The position numbers and the translations under genes were made by a program. Under the pieces are notes generated by a model that saw only the letters and a program-made list of their open reading frames with translations, searched no databases and was not told where the DNA came from. From an uncultured Bacillota bacterium (GTDB taxonomy: Bacteria > Bacillota > Clostridia > Christensenellales > UBA1242): a DNA stretch of 64,000 bases. The DNA lies in assembly GCA_946495675.1 (NCBI GenBank), contig CAMMDQ010000003.1, positions 64,453 to 128,452 on the forward strand, read 5' to 3'. Positions 10,333-16,863 of this stretch are shown here, in pieces; position 1 is the first letter of the stretch, and each line of letters begins with the position of its first letter.

Positions 10333-10488
10333 TTAAATTAGTTTTTGCAGATTTTCAAAAACCAGCCATCCATTTTTGGCAGGGCTTTGGGCAATCACGA
10401 TAAAGTTTGTGCTGCCTTTTTGCAAATAGCAACTTTTGCTAAGTTTGTGAAGGTTGTCTCTGCATAGAATGCAAGAATTCAAATTCAT
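10333..10488 (-). CDS. 51-residue CxxC protein, translationally coupled to desulfoferrodoxin
   Basis: Not in the ORF track because it is below 60 codons. Its ATG overlaps the TGA of the desulfoferrodoxin gene (ATGA), the classic arrangement for coupled translation, and the frame stays open for 51 codons to TAA. The product begins MNLNSCILCRDN and has a third Cys at residue 20, followed by a short beta-rich half (GSTNFIVIAQSP, GWLVFENL). The CxxC plus later Cys suggests a small metal-binding or redox peptide, possibly an electron partner or accessory of the superoxide reductase, but I do not recognise the family. Downstream there is no strong terminator before the nucleoside hydrolase promoter. 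Confidence 0.6.
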   Translation of the reverse strand: MNLNSCILCRDNLHKLSKSCYLQKGSTNFIVIAQSPAKNGWLVFENLQKLI

Positions 10489-10859
10489 GCCCACATACCA
10501 TGAAGATTGCAATAAGAATAAGCAGAGACAATCTTTTCATCATCAGCTAAAATAAAGTCTGCTGCAGGGGTTTGACCAGGCATAAGATTTTTCACCGCAA
10601 AACCTTTGCTTGTCTCAAGCACAATCATGCTGATATAGTGCTCTTCAGTCATAGGGTGATCAATTTGCCCAACTTTGACCTGCGCGGTTTTTCCGTCAGC
10701 AGTTATCACTGGTTTATGCTTTTCAACAGCAGCATCTGTGGAGTTCGGCTTGATTTCAGCCATAACTTGTCCGCAACAAAAAACTGGCACCTTGCTATCA
10801 ACAAGTTTTACAACAACATTTCCGCAAATTTGACATTTATAAAAAACAAGTTTTTTCAT
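10485..10859 (-). CDS. dfx: Desulfoferrodoxin (superoxide reductase, two-iron type)
   Basis: Reduces superoxide to hydrogen peroxide in the cytoplasm of anaerobes without releasing oxygen. The 124-residue protein has the N-terminal desulforedoxin-like FeCys4 site (C9, C12, C28, C29) and the catalytic Fe site ligands H48 (EKHKP), H68, H74, C117 and H120 (CNLHG). All expected ligands are present, so it should be active. ATG follows GGATGG. It heads a two-gene unit with the 51-residue CxxC gene behind a near-consensus promoter. The peroxiredoxin at 12781 could remove the peroxide produced; that link is inferred. Confidence 0.95.
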   Translation of the reverse strand: MKKLVFYKCQICGNVVVKLVDSKVPVFCCGQVMAEIKPNSTDAAVEKHKPVITADGKTAQVKVGQIDHPMTEEHYISMIVLETSKGFAVKNLMPGQTPAADFILADDEKIVSAYSYCNLHGMWA

Positions 10860-10880
10860 TCTTCACCATCCTTTTGACAA

Positions 10881-10909
10881 ATTATATCAAAATTTCTCTA
10901 TTTTTCCAA
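10881..10909 (-). promoter_or_regulatory. SigA-type promoter of dfx
   Basis: TTGGAA, 17-bp spacer, TATAAT, a few bases upstream of the GGATGG ribosome site. Confidence 0.65.
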
Positions 10910-11021
10910 ATAATCGCGCGTGTTGCAGGGCAAGAATGTTTATAGGAGCAAAAATTGATCAAAAAGCTAGCACTCCAAGCTATAATATGCTTGCATTTAA
11001 AGATGCAAAGGGAGGTAAATT

Positions 11022-11054
11022 ATGAAGTTCTTCCAAAGAAGAAAAGAAAATTGA
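11022..11054 (+). CDS. Ten-residue open frame with a strong ribosome site
   Basis: GGGAGG six bases before ATG, product MKFFQRRKEN. It is very basic and has no known family. A second frame without stop continues after the A-rich stretch AGAAAAGAAAA, so a frameshifted longer product is conceivable. Real translation is uncertain. Confidence 0.25.
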   Translation: MKFFQRRKEN

Positions 11055-11095
11055 AGGTTCAAACAGAATTGAAATCAAATAACCTCTACTATAAA

Positions 11096-11128
11096 TAAAA
11101 AACGCATCTTTTTCAAGGTGCGTTTTTT
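11096..11128. terminator. Bidirectional intrinsic terminator
   Basis: Nine-bp stem ACGCATCTT/AAGGTGCGT with one G-U pair, flanked by A-run and T-run. It ends the short plus-strand transcript and the minus-strand phosphatase-like gene. Confidence 0.8.
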
Positions 11129-11134
11129 AAGTTA

Positions 11135-11599
11135 TTATTCATAATTAAACATGATTGGGCAACAATTTGGAACGCCTAAAAAAGGAGAAGCGGGACTTGG
11201 TTTTAGATTGAAAGATTTGATTATGAAACCTACGATATTTACGCCGCTTGTTACGCATATCACAATGTCGTCTTTTTGGTATTTTGCAATAATGTCATCC
11301 ATGCAGTCGATAATTCTTGTTTGCAGTTGTGTCCAAGTTTCTGTCCTATTATCAAATTCGTTTAGTCTTTCATCTTCAATTATTTCTGTCTGCAGTGTTT
11401 TATTTATAATTTCTGCTGTTTTTCTGAATCTAAAATAAGGGGCGGTGTAAATAGCCCTTATGTTGCCTTTTATTTTTGTATCGTTGAAAAGTTCGGCAAC
11501 CAAATTGCAATCTTTATACCCAATTTCTGTTAAATCATCATTTTGAGAAGGAGGATTGCTCTTTTTTCGATTGCCATGATGGACATATATGATTTTCAA
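11135..11599 (-). CDS. Histidine phosphatase-superfamily protein lacking the second catalytic His
   Basis: 154 residues with the phosphoglycerate mutase-like plan: VHHG near the N-terminus (family RHG), LTEIGYKDC, then TAPYFRFRKTAEII, then ERLNEFD. The C-terminal family motif SHGG appears as TSGVN, so the second catalytic His is absent, and the first motif has His for Arg. It may be catalytically inactive or altered, and could bind a phosphate ligand instead. The start is TTG at 11599, directly after AGGAGG. That ribosome site overlaps the stop codon of the upstream remnant, which shows the two were once coupled in one operon. Confidence 0.7.
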   Translation of the reverse strand: MKIIYVHHGNRKKSNPPSQNDDLTEIGYKDCNLVAELFNDTKIKGNIRAIYTAPYFRFRKTAEIINKTLQTEIIEDERLNEFDNRTETWTQLQTRIIDCMDDIIAKYQKDDIVICVTSGVNIVGFIIKSFNLKPSPASPFLGVPNCCPIMFNYE

Positions 11600-11608
11600 A
11601 TTTTCCTC

Positions 11609-11722
11609 CTAATTTTCCATAAAGTTTATCTTTTTGCCTAACTTTTTGGCATATTCAATCTCTGATTTTGTGCTAGAGCCAACGTAACCATTTTTGTTGA
11701 TAACAAAAATCTCGTCAGCCAT
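11609..11722 (-). pseudogene. C-terminal remnant of a DUF4406 / nucleoside deoxyribosyltransferase-like gene
   Basis: A 37-codon frame reading MADEIFVINKNGYVGSSTKS then EIEYAKKLGKKI. This is the characteristic C-terminus of small Rossmann-like proteins that end ...ADEIFVIN.GGYIG.ST.SEIEYAKKLGK. An in-frame stop precedes the ATG, there is no ribosome site, and the N-terminal two thirds are missing. The stop TAG is embedded in the AGGAGG of the next gene. I read this as decay of the first gene of an operon. Confidence 0.7.
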
Positions 11723-11807
11723 TTAGTATAAAATTATTTATGAATTAATGTAGATAATTTTATCATATGAATACTTTTAAACTTATTTATTTTGTGTATA
11801 TTCATAA

Positions 11808-12344
11808 CTATCTAATAAAATCTTCTTTTTTAAGTATTGTTTTTATTTCTTTAGTTTTGCCACCACGAGCAGGACAATTTCTTTCTCCAAGTTCTCCAGT
11901 TAATTTATAACCTAATTTTCTTTGCATTTTATAAGAAATTTCATTACCTTCCAAAAATCCATTAATCAAATAAACTGCTTTTAATTGATCAAAACAGTAA
12001 ACCGCCCTTCCTCTCATTGCCTCTGTCCCATAACCATGACCGTGATAATTAGCATTTATCCAAATACCACCAGTTGCTATATTATTTTCATCAAGACAGA
12101 TGTTTGTTCCGCCAATAACTTTTTCACTATTTTTTTCAACGATTGCAAAATAACTTTTTTGCTTTGTGTTTGGGTTTTCAATCCTTGTATTAATGAAACT
12201 TTTTGCATCTTCTATTGTATATGGAAATGGAATTGTTAAAAATTTCGCCACATTAAAATTGTTTAAACCATCACATAATGCTTCAATATCATGAAGGCCC
12301 CATGGCCTCAAAATTAATCTTTCTGTTTCAATTTTATATTTCAT
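11808..12344 (-). CDS. GNAT-family N-acetyltransferase, RimJ/RimL type
   Basis: 178 residues, the usual length. It begins with the family signature ETERLILRPW and has the acetyl-CoA binding strand and loop (VIGGTNICL, NYHGHGYGTEAM) and the late NxxSYKMQRKLGYKLTGE segment. It should transfer an acetyl group from acetyl-CoA to a protein N-terminus or a small amine; the substrate cannot be told from sequence. ATG follows AAGGGG. A TATAAT lies upstream at 12365-12370 with a poor -35. Downstream on the same strand lie the remnant and the phosphatase-like gene. Confidence 0.88.
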   Translation of the reverse strand: MKYKIETERLILRPWGLHDIEALCDGLNNFNVAKFLTIPFPYTIEDAKSFINTRIENPNTKQKSYFAIVEKNSEKVIGGTNICLDENNIATGGIWINANYHGHGYGTEAMRGRAVYCFDQLKAVYLINGFLEGNEISYKMQRKLGYKLTGELGERNCPARGGKTKEIKTILKKEDFIR

Positions 12345-12514
12345 AGAGTCCCCTTAATAAATTTATTATAGCATATAATATAAAAGATATATAAAAATTT
12401 TTAAGTTTTATTTTTTAGTTAAAATTTTAAAAATTAAGATTTTTCTATAAAATTTCATCGGTAAAATGTTTATAAATGTTTAAACTTTATAAAATATTTA
12501 AATAAAAGCCAATT

Positions 12515-12559
12515 TGAAAATAAAGCAGAGCAATCTAGCCCAAAGGGTTCGGATTGCTC
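12515..12559 (-). terminator. Terminator of tRNA-Ser
   Basis: Stem GAGCAATC/GATTGCTC with an inner CCC/GGG pairing, followed on the minus strand by a T-rich stretch, five bases after the CCA end of the tRNA. Confidence 0.6.
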
Positions 12560-12564
12560 ACAAT

Positions 12565-12655
12565 TGGCGGAGAGAGGGGGAGTCGAACCCCCGATACAAC
12601 AAGGTTGTATAACGGATTTCGAATCCGTCTCATTCGGCCTCTCTGACATCTCTCC
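12565..12655 (-). tRNA. tRNA-Ser(CGA), CCA encoded
   Basis: Acceptor stem GGAGAGA/TCTCTCC with G discriminator and encoded CCA. Anticodon arm ACGGA-TTCGAAA-TCCGT gives anticodon CGA, reading UCG. The long variable arm ATACAA/TTGTAT marks class II tRNA-Ser. The T arm is GGGGG-TTCGACT-CCCCC. Confidence 0.97.
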
Positions 12656-12670
12656 ATGCGCCGCGGATAT

Positions 12671-12699
12671 ATTATATCACAGTTTTGCAAGAATAAAAA
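12671..12699 (-). promoter_or_regulatory. Promoter of tRNA-Ser
   Basis: TATAAT with extended TGA; the -35 is weak (TTTTTA at 17 bp). It lies about 15 bp before the mature 5' end. Confidence 0.5.
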
Positions 12700-12780
12700 G
12701 CAAATTTTGTTTTGTTTTTCCTCAATTTTTTTGTATAATGATTATGCAGATATAAATTCTGCAATAAAAGGAGATTTAAT

Positions 12781-13452
12781 ATGGAAAATTATCGTATGCC
12801 ACTTATTGGCGACAAGGCACCAAGTTTTAGTGCAGTTACAACCCAAGGCACAATCAATTTCCCAAAAGACTATAAAGGCAAATGGGTGATTTTGTTCTCG
12901 CACCCAGCAGATTTCACACCTGTTTGCACAACTGAATTTATGACATTCGGTTCAATGATGGATGAGTTTAAAGCGCTCAACACAGAGCTTGTGGGATTGT
13001 CAGTAGACTCACTCTATTCTCACATTGCATGGCTTCGAAAGATTCAAGAACTTGAATGGAAAGGCATGAAAAAAGTGGAAGTAAAATTTCCGCTGATTGA
13101 GGATATCAAAATGGAAATTGCCAACAAATATGGCATGATTCAGCCAGGTCAATCTTCAACGCAGGCAGTAAGGGCAGTGTTTATCATTGACCCAGAATCA
13201 ACAATTCGCACAATTTTGTATTATCCAATTTCTACTGGACGAAATTTTGATGAAATCAAAAGAATCATCCAGGCTCTTCAAAAGGCTGATAAAGATGCTT
13301 GTGCAACTCCAGCTGACTGGCGTCCAGGTGATGACGTGATTGTGCCAACTGCTGGCTCTTGCGGAGTGGCAAAAGAGCGTGTGGAGAGCAAAGACGAAAA
13401 TATGTATTGCCTTGATTGGTTCTTATGCTTTAGAAAAGAAAAGAAAAAATAA
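12781..13452 (+). CDS. Peroxiredoxin, Prx6/AhpC-TSA family
   Basis: Thiol peroxidase that reduces hydrogen peroxide and organic peroxides. The 223 residues include the Prx6-type peroxidatic motif PADFTPVCTTE with C49, the family Arg region (AVRAVFIIDPE) and a long C-terminal dimerisation arm. Extra Cys near 173, 193 and the C-terminus (MYCLDWFLCF) may act as resolving residues. Ribosome site AAGGAG lies eight bases before ATG. A TATAAT at 12734-12739 is a plausible -10. It is transcribed alone and ends in an intrinsic terminator. It would suit disposal of peroxide made by the desulfoferrodoxin. Confidence 0.93.
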   Translation: MENYRMPLIGDKAPSFSAVTTQGTINFPKDYKGKWVILFSHPADFTPVCTTEFMTFGSMMDEFKALNTELVGLSVDSLYSHIAWLRKIQELEWKGMKKVEVKFPLIEDIKMEIANKYGMIQPGQSSTQAVRAVFIIDPESTIRTILYYPISTGRNFDEIKRIIQALQKADKDACATPADWRPGDDVIVPTAGSCGVAKERVESKDENMYCLDWFLCFRKEKKK

Positions 13453-13462
13453 GTTTGATTGC

Positions 13463-13502
13463 AAAAATGTTTCCAGATGAAAAGCTGGATTCATTTTTTT
13501 AT
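13463..13502 (+). terminator. Terminator of the peroxiredoxin gene
   Basis: Stem AATG...CCAG/CTGG...CATT with an internal mismatch bulge and a T7 run. The following 230 bp to the next gene holds a stray TATAAT and the promoter noted separately, no other gene. Confidence 0.55.
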
Positions 13503-13686
13503 TAAGACAGCGTGCTCCACAAAAAGCAAGTGAAAATTTCGAAGAATATGCGATATAATGCAGCCAAGAAATTTCATATCAGCAACAGTTAAGATTAAAA
13601 TTTACTCAAAGGTTGTCTTTTGGCAAAACTGTCAACTTTTGAGAGATTGGCATATAATTTTTTGTGTGATAATTATTATAATATAA

Positions 13687-13715
13687 TTGACATTTTGCAA
13701 ATTTAATGGTAAATT
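13687..13715 (+). promoter_or_regulatory. SigA-type promoter
   Basis: Consensus TTGACA, 17-bp spacer, TAAATT, before the small membrane protein at 13739. Confidence 0.55.
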
Positions 13716-13738
13716 TAAATATATAAAAGGGGAAGGAT

Positions 13739-14155
13739 ATGAAAAAGAAAAATTTGATCACAAACGAAACAGAAGAAAAGCAAGAAGTGGAAATGCCACA
13801 AAACATTGAAGAGGAAAAAGAGGAAAAAGTTGAGAAACCTTCAAAAAGTGAAAATTTCTTTAAAAAAGCATTCAATTTTGAAAATATTTCACTTTCACTT
13901 TCAATAATTTCAATTTTCTTTAGCTTTTTTACAGCATTTTTGCCACTTGCAACATTCACACTAGCAACACTTCAAGCTGCTGCAGCATTCTTCTTTTTGG
14001 CTTTCGGTTGCGCCTTTGCTGCACTTATCATTGAAGTTATCAAAATGATAAAAGGTGGCTATAAAGCAAATGCTCAGCTTGTTGTTGTCGTTTTGGCTTT
14101 AGTGCTTGCGTGTGTTGTAATTCCAATGACGATGAACTTAAACACAATGTATTAA
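13739..14155 (+). CDS. Small membrane protein with acidic N-terminal tail
   Basis: 138 residues. The first 45 are rich in Lys and Glu (QEVEMPQNIEEEKEEKVEK) and should be cytoplasmic. They are followed by about three membrane segments (SLSIISIFFSFFTAFLPLA, AAAFFFLAFGCAFAALII, LVVVVLALVLACVVIP) with a positively charged loop between. No family is recognised. Ribosome site GGGGAAGG precedes ATG. It has its own promoter and shares a bidirectional terminator with the converging leuS gene. Confidence 0.75.
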   Translation: MKKKNLITNETEEKQEVEMPQNIEEEKEEKVEKPSKSENFFKKAFNFENISLSLSIISIFFSFFTAFLPLATFTLATLQAAAAFFFLAFGCAFAALIIEVIKMIKGGYKANAQLVVVVLALVLACVVIPMTMNLNTMY

Positions 14156-14158
14156 TAC

Positions 14159-14188
14159 AAAAAAACTGGCAAGACGCCAGTTTTTTTA
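14159..14188. terminator. Bidirectional terminator between the membrane protein and leuS
   Basis: Stem ACTGGC/GCCAGT with a five-base loop, flanked by A7 and T7. Confidence 0.85.
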
Positions 14189-14198
14189 AAGAAAATTT

Positions 14199-16607
14199 TT
14201 AAATTATCACGTTGCAAATGCGTTTTGGCACATAAATAAATTTTTTGACTGGGCTTTTCACAAATTCTTGAACAGCATCAAGAGCCAGTGCTTTGATTTC
14301 ATCTTGGCTCATTGACGAGGTTACAACAATTTTTCCGCGCAGCTTTCCGTTGACTTGAACGGGAACTTCCGTTGAGTCTGTCACGAGTGCGTTTGGGTCA
14401 AACGTTGGCCATTTTTCGTAAGAAATGGTGCCGTTATGGCCAAGATTTTGCCAAAGCTCTTCTGTAATGAAAGGGCAGATAGGATTGAGAAGTTTGATAA
14501 AGCCTTCAGCATATTGTCTAGGCAGTTTGTTTTCTTTTGCCACTGCATTGATAAAAATCATCATTTGCGAAATGGCAGTGTTGAAGTTGAGAGATTCAAA
14601 ATCCTCAGTCACTTTTTTAACGGTTTGATGATAAATTTGTTTCAAGTTGTCATTTTCAAAATCGCCAATTTCCTTTTCTTGATATATTTTCCAAATACGG
14701 TCAAGGAATTTTCTTGCTCCAGCCACGCCGTTATCATCCCAAGGTTTTGAAACTTCAAGTGGGCCCATAAACATTTCATAAAGACGCAAAGTGTCAGCAC
14801 CATATTTTGCGATAACATCATTTGGATCAACTATAAATTCTGGATAGCGCTTGCCCATTTTTATTCCATTTGCGCCCAGTATCATGCCGGGATGAACAAG
14901 TTTTTGGAAAGGTTCTTTAACTGGCACAATGCCTTCATCATAGAGAAAATTGTTCCACATTCTTGAGTATAGCAGATGACCAGTTGTGTGCTCGGGACCG
15001 CCAACATAAAGGTCAACAGGAAGCCAGTGCTCAAGCAGTTTTTTGTTTGCAAGCTCTTGGTCGTTGTGTGGGTCAATGTATCTTAAGAAATACCAACTTG
15101 AGCCAGCAGAGCCAGGCATGGTTGAAGTTTCTCTCTTGCCTTTTTTGCCTTTGTATGTGATGTTTACCCACTTTTCATCTTTAGCGAGTGGACTGCTGCC
15201 ATCTTTTGCAGGTTTATAATCTTCAAGAATAGGCAAAACAAGAGGTAAATCGTTGTCGTCAAGAGCTGTTGTTGTTCCATCATCATTATGAATGATTGGT
15301 ATTGGTTCTCCCCAGTAACGTTGCCTTGCAAAAATCCACTCGTGAAGGCGATAGTTGACAGTTTTGCGAGCCTTGCCCATTTTGACAAGTTTGCCAGTGA
15401 TTGCAGTTTTTGCTTCCTCAACAGTCAGGCCAGAAAATTCTTCGCTGTTGATAAGGCGATAGCCCTTGCCAAGATAATCTTGTTTTTCAAAGGCTGATTT
15501 GCTTACATCTCTGCCGTCGATGACTTGAATCATATCAATTTTGTGCTCTATTGCATACTCAAAGTCGCGTTGGTCGTGAGATGGAACGGCCATAACAGCG
15601 CCAGTGCCGTAGCTTGCAAGCACAAAATCACCAACAAATACAGGCACTTTTTTGTTGTTGACAGGGTTGATGGCAAAAACGCCTTCAAGTTTAACCCCGC
15701 TCTTGCCTTTGTTTAGCGAAGTTCTTTCAAGGTCGCTCAGTTTTGCCGTTTCTTTGCGGTATTTTTCCACTTCATCCCAGTTTTTGATGCGGTCTTTAAG
15801 TTGGTCAACCAATTTTGCATCAGGGGCCAGAACCATGAAAGTGATGCCATAGATTGTTTCGATGCAGGTGGTAAAGATAGAAAATTTTCCGCCGCCCACA
15901 AGTTCAAAATCAACCTCAACGCCTTCCGACTTGCCAATCCAGTTTTTTTGCATGGTTTTGGTGCTTTCAGGCCAATTTATTTTCTCAAGCCCTTCAATAA
16001 GCCTGTCGGCATATTTTGCGATGTCAACAATCCATTGTTTCATATATTTTTTCACAACAGGATAGCCGCCGCGCTCGCTTTTTCCGTCAACAATTTCGTC
16101 GTTTGCAAGCACGCAACCCAGTTCTTCGCAGAAATTGACGGGCATTTCAACAAACTTTGCAAGACCTTTTTGATAGAGCTTTTTGAAAATCCACTGCGTC
16201 CATTTATAGTAGCTAGGCTCGCAAGTAGAAATTTCTCTGTCCCAATCGTAAGAAAAGCCCAAATTTTTCAACTGGCTTGTGAAATATTCAATATTTTTTT
16301 TGGTGAATTGATATGGATGATTGCCGGTGTTGATGGCATATTGCTCAGCTGGCAGGCCAAAAGAATCAAACCCCATCGGATGCAAAACGTTATAGCCCTG
16401 CATTTTTTTCATTCTGCTGACAATGTCAGTTGCTGTATAACCTTCTGGGTGCCCCACATGAAGCCCTGCGCCAGAAGGGTAAGGGAACATATCAAGAGCA
16501 TAGAATTTTGGTTTTGAAAAGTCCCAAATGTCAGTTTTGAAGGTTTGGTGCTCTTGCCAATATTTTTTCCATTTTTCTTCAATTTGTTTTGTGTTGTATT
16601 CTTTCAT
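14199..16607 (-). CDS. leuS: Leucyl-tRNA synthetase
   Basis: Class I synthetase that charges tRNA-Leu. The 802 residues match the bacterial type: LDMFPYPSGAGLHVGH with the HVGH signature at 50-53, the CP1 editing domain around 220-420, the WYFLRYIDPHND region, and the C-terminal domain. The KMSKS loop reads KMGKRYPEF, a variant form. ATG follows AAGGAG closely. The gene is the only structural gene of its transcript and is preceded by a leader with a Leu-rich peptide and alternative hairpins, so expression should rise when Leu-tRNA is uncharged. There is no T-box sequence, which is unusual for a Firmicutes synthetase. Confidence 0.98.
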   Translation of the reverse strand: MKEYNTKQIEEKWKKYWQEHQTFKTDIWDFSKPKFYALDMFPYPSGAGLHVGHPEGYTATDIVSRMKKMQGYNVLHPMGFDSFGLPAEQYAINTGNHPYQFTKKNIEYFTSQLKNLGFSYDWDREISTCEPSYYKWTQWIFKKLYQKGLAKFVEMPVNFCEELGCVLANDEIVDGKSERGGYPVVKKYMKQWIVDIAKYADRLIEGLEKINWPESTKTMQKNWIGKSEGVEVDFELVGGGKFSIFTTCIETIYGITFMVLAPDAKLVDQLKDRIKNWDEVEKYRKETAKLSDLERTSLNKGKSGVKLEGVFAINPVNNKKVPVFVGDFVLASYGTGAVMAVPSHDQRDFEYAIEHKIDMIQVIDGRDVSKSAFEKQDYLGKGYRLINSEEFSGLTVEEAKTAITGKLVKMGKARKTVNYRLHEWIFARQRYWGEPIPIIHNDDGTTTALDDNDLPLVLPILEDYKPAKDGSSPLAKDEKWVNITYKGKKGKRETSTMPGSAGSSWYFLRYIDPHNDQELANKKLLEHWLPVDLYVGGPEHTTGHLLYSRMWNNFLYDEGIVPVKEPFQKLVHPGMILGANGIKMGKRYPEFIVDPNDVIAKYGADTLRLYEMFMGPLEVSKPWDDNGVAGARKFLDRIWKIYQEKEIGDFENDNLKQIYHQTVKKVTEDFESLNFNTAISQMMIFINAVAKENKLPRQYAEGFIKLLNPICPFITEELWQNLGHNGTISYEKWPTFDPNALVTDSTEVPVQVNGKLRGKIVVTSSMSQDEIKALALDAVQEFVKSPVKKFIYVPKRICNVII

Positions 16608-16632
16608 AAATTCTCCTTAAAAAACAAAAATA

Positions 16633-16650
16633 GCAACCTTGACTGGTTGC
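16633..16650 (-). terminator. Attenuator terminator hairpin of leuS
   Basis: GCAACC-AGTCAA-GGTTGC followed by TATTTTTGTTTTTT, immediately before the leuS ribosome site AAGGAG. Confidence 0.8.
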
Positions 16651-16708
16651 ACTTAAAAAAATTTTTTTTAGCACAACCAAAACTTGTGCCACTATTGTGG
16701 ACACCAAA

Positions 16709-16741
16709 TCAAAGTAGTGCTAAAAGAATGTTTGTTTTCAT
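16709..16741 (-). CDS. Leu-rich leader peptide MKTNILLALL
   Basis: Eleven codons including stop: ATG AAA ACA AAC ATT CTT TTA GCA CTA CTT TGA. Four of ten codons are Leu, three of them in the last five positions. The predicted transcription start, counted seven bases from the end of the TATTAT box, falls on the A of this ATG, so it would be translated from a leaderless mRNA. Its position just before the alternative hairpins fits a charged-tRNA-Leu sensor. Confidence 0.7.
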   Translation of the reverse strand: MKTNILLALL

Positions 16742-16747
16742 GCTTTG

Positions 16748-16777
16748 ATAATAGCATAATTGCCTTGCTTTTGTCAA
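16748..16777 (-). promoter_or_regulatory. Promoter of the leuS leader
   Basis: TTGACA, 18-bp spacer, TATTAT with extended TGC. The -10 ends six bases before the leader peptide ATG. Confidence 0.75.
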
Positions 16778-16823
16778 CAATTTTTTTGCGGCAGACAAAA
16801 AAAGTTGATGCAAAAGAGGCAAA

Positions 16824-16847
16824 CAAAAAAGGGCGCAAGCCCTTTTC
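16824..16847 (-). terminator. Terminator of the collagen-like gene
   Basis: AAAAGGGC-TTGC-GCCCTTTT followed by T-run on the minus strand, 20 bases after the stop codon. Confidence 0.85.
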
Positions 16848-16863
16848 TGCTTTCAGACCAAAC

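Larger units (their letters stand above)
10981..11128 (+). other. Short autonomous transcript: -10 box, 5' hairpin, ribosome site, terminator
   Basis: TATAAT at 10981-10986 is followed by a perfect inverted repeat TTGCAT...ATGCAA, which would form the 5' end of the RNA, then a strong GGGAGG and ATG, then a terminator at 11096-11128. The -35 region is weak (TTGATC lies 20 bp away). The transcript would be about 135 nt. It encodes only a ten-residue frame, so it could be a small RNA, a dual-function RNA or the relic of a gene. Confidence 0.4.
16619..16741 (-). promoter_or_regulatory. Leader-peptide transcription attenuator of leuS
   Basis: Reading 5' to 3' on the minus strand, the leader peptide is followed by five segments that pair in competing ways. 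Segments 1 and 2: GTGTCCAC with GTGGCAC (16686-16704). Segments 2 and 3: GCACAA with TTGTGC (16671-16689). Segments 3 and 4: GGTTGTGC with GTGCAACC, extended by A8/T7 (16645-16678). Segments 4 and 5: GCAACC with GGTTGC plus a U-rich run (16619-16650), the terminator. A ribosome stalled at Leu codons leaves 1-2 free to form, hence 3-4, which blocks the terminator. A ribosome at the TGA would cover segment 1, allowing 2-3 and then the terminator. This logic is inferred from pairing. Confidence 0.75.

Noticed and set aside
12564-12755. ORF track entry reading through the tRNA-Ser gene
   Set aside because: It is the antisense of a well-folded tRNA gene, has no ribosome site, and its sequence matches a common tRNA-derived spurious ORF.
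13453-13738. Short ATG frames after the peroxiredoxin gene
   Set aside because: They are under 15 codons, lack ribosome sites and overlap the terminator; I see no gene there.
15801-16517. 238-residue plus-strand ORF inside leuS
   Set aside because: It is antisense to conserved leuS sequence, without ribosome site or recognisable product.
16600-16860. T-box riboswitch upstream of leuS
   Set aside because: I looked for the AGGGTGG-type T-box and a stem I specifier. Neither is present and the leader is only about 125 nt. The leader-peptide model explains it better.
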